64,000 nt of DNA from Pseudomonas putida S13.1.2 (GCF_000498395.2 NZ_CP010979.1:6106001-6170000), one strand, 5' to 3'; positions 1 to 9,433 are shown, counted from the stretch's first letter. The notes: generated by a model not told the origin, from the sequence alone. Program-made: numbers and translations.

Positions 1-307
1 GTTGGTGCTGATCGCTGGGGGCGACGGCAAAGGTGCCGAATTCACTGCGCTGCGCGAGCCAGTCAAGCGGTTCTGCCGCGCCGTGGTATTGCTTGGCCGT
101 GATGCCGAGCGCCTGGCCGAAGCGTTGGGTGATGACGTGCCGCTGGTACGGGTCAAGACACTCGACGACGCCGTGCAGCAGTGTGCCGAACTGGCCCAGG
201 CCGGCGATGCGGTGCTGCTGTCGCCGGCGTGCGCCAGCCTCGACATGTTCAAGAACTTTGAAGAGCGCGGGCGCCTGTTTGCCCAGGCAGCGGGAGGTCT
301 TGCATGA
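1..307 (+). CDS. murD: UDP-N-acetylmuramoylalanine--D-glutamate ligase, C-terminal part
   Basis: This is the last 101 residues of MurD, cut by the left window edge; the reading frame is open from base 2. MurD adds D-glutamate to UDP-MurNAc-L-Ala in the cytoplasm, using ATP. The visible part is the C-terminal Mur ligase domain, with the family motif LIAGGDGKGAEF near its start and LLSPACASLDMF further on, where MurD proteins carry the conserved SPACAS-D segment. Its stop overlaps the ftsW start (ATGA), as usual in the dcw cluster. The identity rests on these motifs together with the mur/fts neighbours. Confidence 0.95.
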   Translation, partial: LVLIAGGDGKGAEFTALREPVKRFCRAVVLLGRDAERLAEALGDDVPLVRVKTLDDAVQQCAELAQAGDAVLLSPACASLDMFKNFEERGRLFAQAAGGLA

Positions 308-1518
308 TCTTCGGCATCTTCAAGCCCTACCCGTCGCCGCTGATCAGCGGTCGTGGCATCGACCTGGACTTCCCGATGCTCGCCGGCTGCCTGGCCTTGC
401 TTGGCCTGGGCCTGGTGATGATCACCTCGGCGTCCTCGGAAGTGGCCGCGGTGCAGTCGGGCAACCCGCTTTACCACATGTTCCGCCACCTGGTTTACGT
501 GTTCCTTGGCCTGGTTGCCTGCGGCGCGACCATGCTGGTGCCGATCGCCACCTGGCAGCGCATGGGCTTCATGATGCTGCTGGGTGCCTTCGGCCTGCTG
601 GTGCTGGTGCTGGTGCCGGGTATCGGCCGCGAAGTGAACGGCTCCATGCGCTGGATCGGCTTCAGCTTCTTCAACGTCCAGCCTTCGGAAATCGCCAAGG
701 TGTTCGTGGTCGTCTACCTGGCGGGTTACCTGGTACGCCGGCAGACCGAAGTGCGCGAAACCTGGATGGGCTTCTTCAAGCCGTTCATCGTGCTGCTGCC
801 CATGGCCGCCCTGCTGCTGATGGAGCCGGACTTCGGCGCCACCGTTGTGATGATGGGCGCGGCGGCGGCCATGCTGTTCCTCGGCGGGGTGGGGCTGTTC
901 CGCTTCAGCCTCATGGTGGTGTTGGCGGTACTGGCGGTGTTTGTGCTGGTACAGGCGCAGCCCTACCGGATGGCGCGGCTTATCACCTTCACCGACCCGT
1001 GGTCGGACCAGTTCGGCTCTGGCTACCAGCTGACCCAGGCATTGATCGCCTTCGGCCGTGGCGAGTGGCTGGGTGTTGGCCTGGGCAACAGCGTGCAGAA
1101 GCAGTTCTACCTGCCCGAAGCGCACACTGACTTCGTGTTCTCGGTACTGGCCGAAGAACTGGGCGTGGTTGGCTCGCTGCTGACCATTGCACTGTTCGTG
1201 TTCGTGACTGTGCGTGCCCTGTACATCGGCCTGTGGGCCGAAAAAGCCAAGCAGTTCTTTGCCGCCTATGTGGCCTTCGGCCTGGCGTTCCTGTGGATCG
1301 GCCAGTTCCTGATCAACATCGGGGTGAACGTCGGCCTGCTGCCAACCAAGGGCCTGACCCTGCCGTTCCTTAGCTACGGGGGCAGTTCGCTGGTGATCTG
1401 CTGCGCCTGCGTGGGCCTGTTGCTGCGTATCGAGTGGGAGAGCCGCACGCATCTGGGTAGCGAGGAACATGAGTTCAGCGAAAGCGATTTTGCCGAGGAG
1501 ACCAGTCATGGCCGCTGA
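304..1518 (+). CDS. ftsW: Septal peptidoglycan glycosyltransferase FtsW
   Basis: FtsW is a SEDS-family integral membrane protein that polymerises lipid II into septal glycan together with the transpeptidase FtsI. The 404-residue product is almost entirely hydrophobic, consistent with about ten membrane segments. It carries the SEDS signatures QPSEIAKVF (near residue 125), MEPDFGATVV (near residue 175) and, at the end of the last large loop, LPFLSYGGSSL. The ATG start overlaps the murD stop by four bases, and the 3' end overlaps murG by 11 bases, so translation is probably coupled. RodA is the only close alternative; the dcw position decides for FtsW. Confidence 0.97.
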   Translation: MIFGIFKPYPSPLISGRGIDLDFPMLAGCLALLGLGLVMITSASSEVAAVQSGNPLYHMFRHLVYVFLGLVACGATMLVPIATWQRMGFMMLLGAFGLLVLVLVPGIGREVNGSMRWIGFSFFNVQPSEIAKVFVVVYLAGYLVRRQTEVRETWMGFFKPFIVLLPMAALLLMEPDFGATVVMMGAAAAMLFLGGVGLFRFSLMVVLAVLAVFVLVQAQPYRMARLITFTDPWSDQFGSGYQLTQALIAFGRGEWLGVGLGNSVQKQFYLPEAHTDFVFSVLAEELGVVGSLLTIALFVFVTVRALYIGLWAEKAKQFFAAYVAFGLAFLWIGQFLINIGVNVGLLPTKGLTLPFLSYGGSSLVICCACVGLLLRIEWESRTHLGSEEHEFSESDFAEETSHGR

Positions 1519-2587
1519 CGGCAAGAACATACTGATCATGGCGGGCGGCACCGGGGGCCACGTATTCCCGGCCCTGGCCTGCGCCCGTGAGTTCCAGGCG
1601 CGTGGTTTTACCGTGCACTGGCTGGGCACCCCGCGTGGCATCGAGAACGAGCTGGTGCCCCAGGCTGGCCTGCCACTGCACCTGATCCAGGTCAGCGGCC
1701 TGCGCGGCAAAGGCAAGCTGTCGCTGCTCAAGGCGCCGTTCACCCTGGTCAAGGCCGTGCTGCAGGCGCGACGCATCATTCGCCAGCTCAAACCGGTATG
1801 CGTACTGGGCTTTGGCGGCTACGTGACCGGCCCTGGCGGTGTGGCTGCGCGGCTGTGCGGCGTGCCGCTGGTGATCCATGAGCAGAACGCCCGTGCCGGT
1901 ACCGCCAATCGGTTGCTGGTGCCACTGTCTGCGCGGGTCTGCGAAGCTTTCCCGAACACCTTCGAGGCGAGCGACAAGCGTCGTACCACCGGCAACCCCG
2001 TACGCCCGGAGCTGTTCATGGATGCACAACGCGCGCCCCTGGCCCAGCGCCGTGCGCGCCTGCTGGTGCTCGGTGGCAGCCTGGGTGCGGAACCATTGAA
2101 CAAATTGTTGCCTAAGGCCCTGTCCGAAGTCCCTGCCGCGCTGCGGCCCGAGGTGTTCCACCAGGCCGGCAAGCAACACGCGCCAATCACCGCCGAGCGT
2201 TATCACGAGGTGGGCGTCGAGGCTCAGGTAGAGCCCTTCATCAAGGACATGGCCCAGGCCTATGGCTGGGCCGACATGGTGGTATGCCGGGCGGGTGCCC
2301 TGACCGTCAGCGAGCTGGCGGCAGCGGGCCTGCCTTCGCTGCTGGTGCCTTTGCCCCACGCCATCGACGACCACCAGACCCACAATGCCCAATATCTGGC
2401 CCGCGAAGGCGCTGCCTTCCTGATGCCACAAGCGACAACTGGCGCAGCGCAGCTCGCTGAACGCCTGAACGAGGTGCTGATGCAACCCGAGAAACTCAAC
2501 GTCATGGCAGGCACCGCACGGCGCCTGGCCAAACCTGCTGCAACCAGCACCGTGGTCGATATCTGCCTGGAGGTGGCCCATGGTTGA
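1508..2587 (+). CDS. murG: Lipid II-forming N-acetylglucosaminyltransferase MurG
   Basis: MurG transfers GlcNAc from UDP-GlcNAc to lipid I on the inner face of the cytoplasmic membrane, giving lipid II. The chosen ATG gives 359 residues, the usual length, starting MAADGKNILIMAGGTGGHVF; a longer in-frame start at 1469 would lie deep inside ftsW. Family motifs are the N-terminal GGTGGHVFPAL loop, VLGFGGYVTGPGG, HEQNARAGTANR and the C-terminal CRAGALTVSELAAAGLPSLLVP of GT-B glycosyltransferases (GT28). It overlaps ftsW by 11 bases and murC by 8. Confidence 0.97.
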   Translation: MAADGKNILIMAGGTGGHVFPALACAREFQARGFTVHWLGTPRGIENELVPQAGLPLHLIQVSGLRGKGKLSLLKAPFTLVKAVLQARRIIRQLKPVCVLGFGGYVTGPGGVAARLCGVPLVIHEQNARAGTANRLLVPLSARVCEAFPNTFEASDKRRTTGNPVRPELFMDAQRAPLAQRRARLLVLGGSLGAEPLNKLLPKALSEVPAALRPEVFHQAGKQHAPITAERYHEVGVEAQVEPFIKDMAQAYGWADMVVCRAGALTVSELAAAGLPSLLVPLPHAIDDHQTHNAQYLAREGAAFLMPQATTGAAQLAERLNEVLMQPEKLNVMAGTARRLAKPAATSTVVDICLEVAHG

Positions 2588-4028
2588 GAGCCAGAAAGCC
2601 ATGCCCCAGCCCAAGATGGGCCGTATCCGCCGTATTCACTTCGTCGGGATCGGCGGCGTGGGCATGTGCGGCATTGCCGAAGTGTTGCTGAACCTGGGCT
2701 ATGAAGTGTCCGGTTCGGACCTGAAAGCCTCGCCGGTGACCGAGCGCCTGGAATCGTTCGGCGCCGAGATCTTCGTCGGCCACCGCGCCGAGAACGCCGC
2801 AACCGCTGACGTGCTGGTCGTGTCCAGTGCCATCAACCCGGCCAACCCGGAAGTGGCTACCGCCCTTGAGCGGCGGATTCCGGTGGTGCCGCGTGCCGAG
2901 ATGCTCGCCGAGCTGATGCGCTACCGTCATGGCGTGGCCGTTGCCGGTACCCACGGCAAGACCACCACCACCAGCCTGCTGGCTTCGGTGTTTGCCGCCG
3001 GTGGCCTGGACCCGACCTTCGTCATCGGTGGCCGTCTGACTGCTGCCGGTACCAATGCCCAGCTGGGCACCAGCCGCTACCTGATCGCCGAAGCGGACGA
3101 GAGCGACGCCAGCTTCCTGCACCTGCAGCCAATGGTGGCCGTGGTCACCAATATCGACGCCGACCACATGGCGACCTACGAAGGTGACTTCAACAAGCTG
3201 AAGAAAACCTTCGTCGAGTTCCTGCACAACCTGCCGTTCTACGGCCTGGCCGTGATGTGCCTGGACGACCCGGTGGTGCGCGAGATCCTGCCGCAGGTGA
3301 AACGCCCGACCGTGACCTATGGCTTCAGCGAAGAGGCCGACATCCGCGCCATCAACGTGCGCCAGCAGGGCATGCAGACCCACTTCACCGTGCTGCGCCG
3401 TGACTGCGAGCCGCTGGAGGTGTCGGTGAACATGCCCGGTAACCACAACGTGCTCAACGCCCTGGCCACCATTGCCATCGCCACTGACGAAGGCATCACT
3501 GACGAGGCCATCGTCCAGGGCCTGTCGGGCTTCCAGGGTGTTGGCCGACGCTTCCAGGTGTACGGCGAACTGCCGGTCGAAGGCGGCAGCGTGATGCTGG
3601 TCGACGACTACGGCCACCACCCGACCGAAGTGGCTGCGGTGATCAAGGCCGTGCGCGGTGGCTGGCCTAGCCGTCGCCTGGTGATCGTCTACCAGCCGCA
3701 CCGCTACAGCCGCACCCGCGACCTGTACGACGATTTTGTCCAGGTGCTGGGCGATGCCAACGTGCTGCTGCTGATGGAAGTCTACCCGGCTGGCGAAGAG
3801 CCGATCCCCGGTGCCGACAGCCGTCAGCTGTGCCACAGCATCCGCCAGCGCGGCAAACTGGACCCGATCTACATCGAGCGCGGCGCCGAGCTGGCGCCGC
3901 TGGTCAAGCCACTGCTGCGCGCTGGCGACATCCTGATCTGCCAGGGTGCCGGTGATGTCGGTGGCCTGGCCCCGCAGTTGATGAAAAGCCCGCTGTTCGC
4001 AGGCGCCAAGCAGGAGAAGTCGAAATGA
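2580..4028 (+). CDS. murC: UDP-N-acetylmuramate--L-alanine ligase MurC
   Basis: MurC is the first of the ATP-dependent Mur ligases and adds L-alanine to UDP-MurNAc. The 482-residue protein shows the N-terminal Rossmann-like HFVGIGGVGMCGIAE, the ATP-binding P-loop AGTHGKTTTTS near residue 123, the central YLIAEADESDASF and NIDADHM, and a C-terminal VDDYGHHPTE. These match all three Mur ligase domains in order, so the gene is complete. An upstream GGAGGT lies within the end of murG, and the 3' end overlaps ddlB as ATGA. Confidence 0.97.
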   Translation: MVESQKAMPQPKMGRIRRIHFVGIGGVGMCGIAEVLLNLGYEVSGSDLKASPVTERLESFGAEIFVGHRAENAATADVLVVSSAINPANPEVATALERRIPVVPRAEMLAELMRYRHGVAVAGTHGKTTTTSLLASVFAAGGLDPTFVIGGRLTAAGTNAQLGTSRYLIAEADESDASFLHLQPMVAVVTNIDADHMATYEGDFNKLKKTFVEFLHNLPFYGLAVMCLDDPVVREILPQVKRPTVTYGFSEEADIRAINVRQQGMQTHFTVLRRDCEPLEVSVNMPGNHNVLNALATIAIATDEGITDEAIVQGLSGFQGVGRRFQVYGELPVEGGSVMLVDDYGHHPTEVAAVIKAVRGGWPSRRLVIVYQPHRYSRTRDLYDDFVQVLGDANVLLLMEVYPAGEEPIPGADSRQLCHSIRQRGKLDPIYIERGAELAPLVKPLLRAGDILICQGAGDVGGLAPQLMKSPLFAGAKQEKSK

Positions 4029-4981
4029 CCAGCGCCTACGAAAAGTTGCACTCGACCCTGGACGTCAAGGCGTTCGGCCGTGTCGCCGTGCTGTACGGTG
4101 GCAAGAGCGCCGAGCGTGAAGTGTCGCTGAAGTCCGGCGCTGCGGTGATCGACGCGCTGACCACTGCCGGCGTCGACGTAGTCGCTATCGACGTGGGAGA
4201 TGACCTGCTCGAGCGCCTGCAAAGCGAGAAGATCGACCGTGCGTTCATCATCCTGCACGGCCGTGGCGGTGAAGATGGCAGCATGCAAGGCCTTCTGGAA
4301 TGCCTGGGCATCCCCTACACCGGCAGTGGCATCCTTGCCTCGGCGCTGGCCATGGACAAGCTGCGTACCAAGCAGGTATGGCAGAGCCTGGGCATTCCGA
4401 CCCCGCGCCACGCGGTATTGGCGAGCGAAAACGATTGTTTGTTGGCCAGTACGGAACTGGGCTTCCCGCTTATCGTCAAACCCGCCCATGAAGGCTCTAG
4501 CATCGGCATGGCCAAGGTGAACAGCGCCCAGGAACTGGTCGCCGCCTGGCAGGACGCCGCCAAATACGATTCCCAGGTACTGGTGGAGCAGTGGATCCAC
4601 GGCCCGGAGTTCACCATCGCGGTCTTGCGCGGCCAGGTGCTGCCGCCGATCGCCCTGGGTACGCCGCACGTGTTCTACGACTACGACGCCAAGTACATCG
4701 CCAACGATACCCAGTACCGCATCCCGTGCGGCCTGGATAGCGTCAAGGAACAGGAACTGATCGACCTGACCGCACGCGCCTGTGATGCCATCGGCATCGA
4801 AGGCTGGGGGCGGCTGGACGTGATGCAGGACGAGCAGGGCCGGTTCTGGCTGCTCGAAGTCAACACCGCACCGGGCATGACTGATCATAGCCTGGTGCCA
4901 ATGGCGGCCCGCGCGGCCGGCCTGGACTTCCAGCAACTGGTGCTGGCAATCCTGGCTGAAAGCGTGACGACCCGAGGTTAA
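4025..4981 (+). CDS. ddlB: D-alanine--D-alanine ligase DdlB
   Basis: This cytoplasmic ATP-grasp enzyme joins two D-alanines to make the dipeptide that MurF attaches to the muropeptide precursor. The 318-residue product shows VLYGGKSAEREVSLKSG at the N-terminus, LHGRGGEDGSMQGLLE, the ATP-grasp segment PLIVKPAHEGSSIGMAKV and the C-terminal metal-binding LLEVNTAPGMTDHSLVP. It sits between murC and ftsQ, the standard position of the ddlB paralogue. Its ATG overlaps the murC stop. Confidence 0.97.
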   Translation: MTSAYEKLHSTLDVKAFGRVAVLYGGKSAEREVSLKSGAAVIDALTTAGVDVVAIDVGDDLLERLQSEKIDRAFIILHGRGGEDGSMQGLLECLGIPYTGSGILASALAMDKLRTKQVWQSLGIPTPRHAVLASENDCLLASTELGFPLIVKPAHEGSSIGMAKVNSAQELVAAWQDAAKYDSQVLVEQWIHGPEFTIAVLRGQVLPPIALGTPHVFYDYDAKYIANDTQYRIPCGLDSVKEQELIDLTARACDAIGIEGWGRLDVMQDEQGRFWLLEVNTAPGMTDHSLVPMAARAAGLDFQQLVLAILAESVTTRG

Positions 4982-4986
4982 CAACC

Positions 4987-5856
4987 ATGCAAGGCGCGAT
5001 GATACGTCAGCAGCAACCCGTTACCGGCCGTAGCAAGCCGGTGCCGCGTGGTGCCAGCCGGCTGGTGGCCGACGAGCCCGTATCGGCGCGCCTGCCGCGG
5101 CCAAGCCTGGGAGGCCTCAAGCGCCTTCTGTGGCCGGTGCTGCTGGTGGCGGCCGGCTTTGGTGCCTACGAGGGCGCCATTCGCCTGATGCCCTATGCCG
5201 ACCGGCCGATCACCAAGATCGACGTGCAGGGCGACCTCAGCTACATCAGCCAGCAGTCGGTACAGCAGCGCATCGCCCCCTACGTGGCGGCGAGTTTCTT
5301 CAGCGTCGACCTGCCGGCGATGCGCGCGGAGCTCGAGCAGATGCCATGGATTGCCCACGCCGAAGTGCGCCGGGTGTGGCCTGACGAGGTGGTGATCCGC
5401 CTGGAAGAACAGCTGCCGGTGGCACGCTGGGGTGACGCAGCCCTGCTCAACAACCAGGGCCAGGCCTTCACACCGCGCGAACTGGCCAACTATGAGCACC
5501 TGCCGCAGCTGGCGGGGCCGCAGCGTGCTCAGCAACAAGTCATGCAGCAGTATCAGGTATTGAGCCAGATGCTGCGCCCTCTGGGCTTTTCCATCGCTCG
5601 CCTGGAGCTGCGCGAGCGAGGCAGCTGGTTCCTGACTACCGGTGCGAGCAGCGCCGGGCCAGGTATCGAGCTGCTGTTGGGGCGCGACCATCTGGTGGAG
5701 AAGATGCGCCGTTTCATTGCCATTTACGACAAGACACTCAAAGACCAGATCACCACTATCGCCCGCATTGATCTGCGTTATTCCAACGGACTTGCCGTTG
5801 GTTGGCGGGAACCGATTGCACCGACGACGGCCCAACCCGCCGTTGCGAAGAATTAG
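4987..5856 (+). CDS. ftsQ: Cell division protein FtsQ
   Basis: FtsQ is a single-pass membrane protein that links cytoplasmic and periplasmic parts of the divisome through FtsB and FtsL. The 289-residue protein has a basic cytoplasmic tail of about 40 residues, one membrane segment around residues 43-62 (LLWPVLLVAAGFGAYEGAI), a POTRA domain beginning at ITKIDVQGDLSYIS, and an FtsQ-type domain with MPWIAHAEVRRVWPDEVVIR. The start lies five bases after the ddlB stop, with GAGG just upstream. Confidence 0.95.
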   Translation: MQGAMIRQQQPVTGRSKPVPRGASRLVADEPVSARLPRPSLGGLKRLLWPVLLVAAGFGAYEGAIRLMPYADRPITKIDVQGDLSYISQQSVQQRIAPYVAASFFSVDLPAMRAELEQMPWIAHAEVRRVWPDEVVIRLEEQLPVARWGDAALLNNQGQAFTPRELANYEHLPQLAGPQRAQQQVMQQYQVLSQMLRPLGFSIARLELRERGSWFLTTGASSAGPGIELLLGRDHLVEKMRRFIAIYDKTLKDQITTIARIDLRYSNGLAVGWREPIAPTTAQPAVAKN

Positions 5857-5870
5857 AGAGAGGCAGGACC

Positions 5871-7133
5871 ATGGCAAACGCGCATAGCGGCAAAATGATC
5901 GTCGGGCTGGACATTGGCACCTCCAAGGTGGTGGCGCTGGTGGGCGAAGTGGGCGAAGACGGCACCCTGGAAATCGTCGGGATCGGCACCCATCCGTCCC
6001 GCGGCCTGAAGAAAGGCGTGGTGGTGAACATCGAGTCCACCGTGCAGTCGATCCAGCGCGCCGTGGAAGAAGCGCAGCTGATGGCCGGCTGCCGTATCCA
6101 CTCGGCCTTCGTCGGGGTAGCCGGCAACCACATCCGCAGCCTGAACTCCCACGGCATCGTCGCCATCCGCGACCGCGAGGTCAGCCTGGCCGACCTGGAA
6201 CGGGTACTCGACGCCGCCCAGGCCGTGGCGATCCCGGCCGACCAGCGCGTGCTGCACACCCTGCCGCAGGACTACGTGATCGACAACCAGGAAGGCGTGC
6301 GCGAGCCACTGGGCATGTCCGGCGTGCGCCTGGAAGCCAAGGTCCATGTGGTCACTTGCGCAGTCAACGCGGCGCAGAACATCGAGAAATGCGTACGCCG
6401 CTGCGGCCTGGAAATCGACGACATCATCCTCGAGCAGCTGGCTTCGGCCTACTCGGTGCTGACCGACGATGAAAAAGAGCTGGGCGTGTGCCTGGTGGAC
6501 ATCGGTGGCGGCACTACCGACATCGCCATCTTCACTGAGGGCGCCATCCGTCACACCGCAGTCATCCCGATTGCCGGCGACCAGGTGACCAACGACATCG
6601 CCATGGCCCTGCGTACCCCTACCCAGTACGCCGAAGAAATCAAGATCCGCTACGCCTGCGCCCTGGCCAAACTGGCTGGCGCCGGGGAGACCATCAAGGT
6701 GCCGAGCGTGGGCGACCGCCCACCGCGCGAGCTGTCGCGCCAGGCCCTGGCCGAGGTGGTAGAGCCACGTTACGACGAGCTCTTCACCCTGATCCAGGCC
6801 GAGCTGCGCCGCAGCGGCTACGAGGACCTGGTGCCAGCGGGCATCGTCCTCACCGGCGGCACCGCGAAGATGGAAGGTGCCGTGGAGCTGGCCGAGGAAA
6901 TCTTCCACATGCCGGTACGCCTGGGCGTCCCGCACAGCGTTCGGGGGCTGAGCGACGTGGTTCGCAACCCGATCTATTCCACCGGCGTGGGCTTGCTCAC
7001 TTACGGTCTGCTGAAGCAGTCCGAGGACCTGATCCTGACCGGTAACACCAACAGCAGCAACAACAGCTATGGCGATGAACCGAAGGCCCCAGTGCTTGAG
7101 CGCTTCAAGAAGTGGGTCCAGGGCAACTTCTAA
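5871..7133 (+). CDS. ftsA: Actin-like cell division protein FtsA
   Basis: FtsA is the actin-fold ATPase that tethers FtsZ filaments to the membrane and recruits late division proteins. I start it at the ATG that follows a GAGAGAGGCAGG ribosome site; this gives 420 residues beginning MANAHSGKMIVGLDIGTSKV. An earlier in-frame start would run into ftsQ. Actin-fold motifs are visible: VGLDIGTSKVVALVGE (phosphate 1), CLVDIGGGTTDIAIF (phosphate 2) and GIVLTGGTAKMEG (adenosine). The C-terminus LERFKKWVQGNF is the amphipathic membrane-targeting helix. Confidence 0.97.
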   Translation: MANAHSGKMIVGLDIGTSKVVALVGEVGEDGTLEIVGIGTHPSRGLKKGVVVNIESTVQSIQRAVEEAQLMAGCRIHSAFVGVAGNHIRSLNSHGIVAIRDREVSLADLERVLDAAQAVAIPADQRVLHTLPQDYVIDNQEGVREPLGMSGVRLEAKVHVVTCAVNAAQNIEKCVRRCGLEIDDIILEQLASAYSVLTDDEKELGVCLVDIGGGTTDIAIFTEGAIRHTAVIPIAGDQVTNDIAMALRTPTQYAEEIKIRYACALAKLAGAGETIKVPSVGDRPPRELSRQALAEVVEPRYDELFTLIQAELRRSGYEDLVPAGIVLTGGTAKMEGAVELAEEIFHMPVRLGVPHSVRGLSDVVRNPIYSTGVGLLTYGLLKQSEDLILTGNTNSSNNSYGDEPKAPVLERFKKWVQGNF

Positions 7134-7188
7134 GTTTCAAAGCAGTAGTGGTAGGCGCAACAACTAGAGAACTGTAAGGAGAGGGAAA

Positions 7189-8385
7189 ATGTTCGAGCTC
7201 GTAGACAACGTCCCGCAAAGTCCGGTCATCAAGGTGATCGGCGTTGGTGGTGGTGGCGGCAACGCCGTCAACCACATGGTCAAGAGCAGCATCGAAGGCG
7301 TGGAATTCATCTGCGCCAACACTGATGCCCAGGCGCTGAAAAGCATTGGCGCGCGCACCATCCTGCAATTGGGCACTGGCGTGACCAAGGGCCTGGGTGC
7401 CGGTGCCAATCCGGAAGTCGGCCGTCAGGCCGCGCTGGAAGACCGTGAGCGCATCGCTGAAGTGCTGCAGGGCACCAACATGGTGTTCATCACCACTGGC
7501 ATGGGTGGCGGTACCGGTACCGGTGCAGCGCCGATCATTGCCGAAGTGGCCAAGGAAATGGGCATTCTCACCGTAGCCGTGGTGACCCGTCCGTTCCCGT
7601 TCGAAGGCCGCAAACGTATGCAGATCGCCGATGAAGGCATCCGCATGCTGGCTGAAAGCGTCGACTCGTTGATCACCATTCCCAACGAGAAACTGCTGAC
7701 CATCCTGGGCAAGGATGCCAGCCTGCTGTCCGCCTTTGCCAAGGCCGACGATGTACTGGCCGGTGCCGTTCGCGGTATCTCCGACATCATCAAACGCCCT
7801 GGCATGATCAACGTCGACTTCGCCGACGTGCGTACCGTGATGGGTGAAATGGGCATGGCGATGATGGGTACTGGCTGTGCCAGCGGCCCGAACCGTGCGC
7901 GTGAAGCCACCGAGGCGGCGATCCGCAACCCGCTGCTGGAAGACGTCAACCTGCAGGGCGCCCGTGGCATTCTGGTGAACATCACCGCAGGCCCGGACCT
8001 GTCGCTGGGTGAATACTCCGATGTGGGTAGCATCATCGAAGCCTTCGCCTCTGACCACGCCATGGTCAAGGTCGGCACCGTGATCGACCCGGACATGCGC
8101 GACGAACTGCACGTGACCGTTGTGGCCACTGGCCTGGGCGCGCGTATCGAGAAGCCGGTCAAAGTGGTCGACAACACCCTGCAGACCGCCCAGCAGGCGT
8201 ACGAAGCGTCCAACCCTGCACCGGTTCGCCAGGAGCAGCCAGCGGTCAACTACCGTGACCTGGAGCGCCCGACTGTCATGCGCAACCAGGCCCATGCAGG
8301 TGCTGCCGCAGCCGCTAAACTGAACCCTCAGGATGACCTGGACTACCTTGATATCCCGGCTTTCCTGCGTCGTCAGGCTGATTAA
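7189..8385 (+). CDS. ftsZ: Tubulin-like cell division protein FtsZ
   Basis: FtsZ is the GTPase that polymerises into the Z ring. The 398-residue product contains the tubulin signature GGGTGTGAAP near residue 108, IKVIGVGGGGGNAVNHM at the N-terminus and NVDFADVRTVM. A variable linker leads to a C-terminal DYLDIPAFLRRQAD, the peptide that binds FtsA and ZipA. An AAGGAGAGGG ribosome site precedes the ATG. The 55-base gap after ftsA shows no clear terminator, so the gene is probably read from upstream promoters as well as from any of its own. Confidence 0.98.
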   Translation: MFELVDNVPQSPVIKVIGVGGGGGNAVNHMVKSSIEGVEFICANTDAQALKSIGARTILQLGTGVTKGLGAGANPEVGRQAALEDRERIAEVLQGTNMVFITTGMGGGTGTGAAPIIAEVAKEMGILTVAVVTRPFPFEGRKRMQIADEGIRMLAESVDSLITIPNEKLLTILGKDASLLSAFAKADDVLAGAVRGISDIIKRPGMINVDFADVRTVMGEMGMAMMGTGCASGPNRAREATEAAIRNPLLEDVNLQGARGILVNITAGPDLSLGEYSDVGSIIEAFASDHAMVKVGTVIDPDMRDELHVTVVATGLGARIEKPVKVVDNTLQTAQQAYEASNPAPVRQEQPAVNYRDLERPTVMRNQAHAGAAAAAKLNPQDDLDYLDIPAFLRRQAD

Positions 8386-8414
8386 TGGAATTTATCAGGG
8401 GTATAAAGGTGATT

Positions 8415-8465
8415 GGTATTCATCAAAGGTTGGGTCTGTTATCATCCCCAGCCTTTGTTGATACC
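8415..8465. promoter_or_regulatory. Long imperfect dyad in the ftsZ-lpxC gap
   Basis: Two arms of about 20 bases face each other. The left arm GGTATTCATCAAAGGTTGGG and the reverse complement of the right arm, GGTATCAACAAAGGCTGGGG, share the blocks GGTAT, CAAAGG and TGGG. The loop is about 11 bases. There is no T-run after the right arm, so it does not look like an intrinsic terminator. It lies 33-83 bases before the lpxC start and could be a leader hairpin, a processing site or a protein-binding site. The function is not known to me. Confidence 0.45.
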
Positions 8466-8497
8466 TGTTCGCAATTTGCGCTGAAGCGGCCAATGCC

Positions 8498-9409
8498 ATG
8501 ATTAAACAACGCACCCTGAAGAATACCATCCGTGCCACAGGTATCGGTCTGCACTCTGGGGAGAAGGTTTACCTGACCCTCAAGCCTGCACCTGTGGACA
8601 CCGGCATCGTCTTCCGCCGCGCCGATCTCGACCCTGTGGTCGAAATCCCTGCGCGTGCGGCCAACGTCGGCGAGACAACCATGTCGACGACGCTGGTCAA
8701 CGGTGACGTCAAGGTCGATACGGTCGAGCACCTGCTTTCCGCCATGGCGGGCCTGGGCATCGATAACGCCTACGTCGAGCTCTCCGCCTCGGAAGTGCCG
8801 ATCATGGATGGCAGCGCCGGACCCTTTGTATTCCTGATTCAGTCTGCCGGCCTGGAAGAGCAGGACGCAGCCAAGAAGTTCATCCGCATCCTGCGTGAGG
8901 TAACCGTGGAAGAGGGCGACAAGCGCGCCACGTTCCTGCCTTTCGAAGGGTTCAAGGTGAGCTTCGAGATCGACTTCGATCACCCGGTCCTTAAGGGCCA
9001 GACCCAAAGTGCGGTCGTCGACTTCTCCAGCACCTCGTTTGTGAAGGAAGTCAGCCGCGCGCGTACCTTCGGTTTCATGCGTGACATCGAGTACCTGCGC
9101 AAGCACAACCTTGCGCTGGGCGGCAGTGTCGAGAACGCCATCGTGGTCGACGAGACCGGTGTGCTTAACGCAGACGGCCTTCGTTCCGATGACGAATTCG
9201 TCAAGCACAAGATCCTCGACGCCATTGGCGACCTCTATCTGCTGGGCAACAGCCTGATCGGCGAGTTCAAGGGCTACAAGTCCGGCCACGCGCTGAACAA
9301 CCAGCTGCTGCGCAAGCTGATTGCTGAAACCGATGCCTGGGAAGTGGTCACTTTCGAAGATGCCAGTACGGCACCGATCTCGTACATGCGCCCTGTTGCG
9401 GCCGTGTAA
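8498..9409 (+). CDS. lpxC: UDP-3-O-acyl-N-acetylglucosamine deacetylase LpxC
   Basis: LpxC is the zinc-dependent deacetylase that makes the first committed step of lipid A synthesis, in the cytoplasm. The 303-residue length is typical. Metal and catalytic motifs are present: the VEHLLSAMAGL segment with the first zinc histidine, and KHKILDAIGDLYLLG with the second histidine and the zinc aspartate. The N-terminus MIKQRTLKNTIRATGIGLHSG is characteristic. As in other Pseudomonas it follows ftsZ, tying lipid A synthesis to the division cluster, and a strong terminator follows it. Confidence 0.98.
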   Translation: MIKQRTLKNTIRATGIGLHSGEKVYLTLKPAPVDTGIVFRRADLDPVVEIPARAANVGETTMSTTLVNGDVKVDTVEHLLSAMAGLGIDNAYVELSASEVPIMDGSAGPFVFLIQSAGLEEQDAAKKFIRILREVTVEEGDKRATFLPFEGFKVSFEIDFDHPVLKGQTQSAVVDFSSTSFVKEVSRARTFGFMRDIEYLRKHNLALGGSVENAIVVDETGVLNADGLRSDDEFVKHKILDAIGDLYLLGNSLIGEFKGYKSGHALNNQLLRKLIAETDAWEVVTFEDASTAPISYMRPVAAV

Positions 9410-9433
9410 GTTCGAACACTCTCTCTAGTGATT

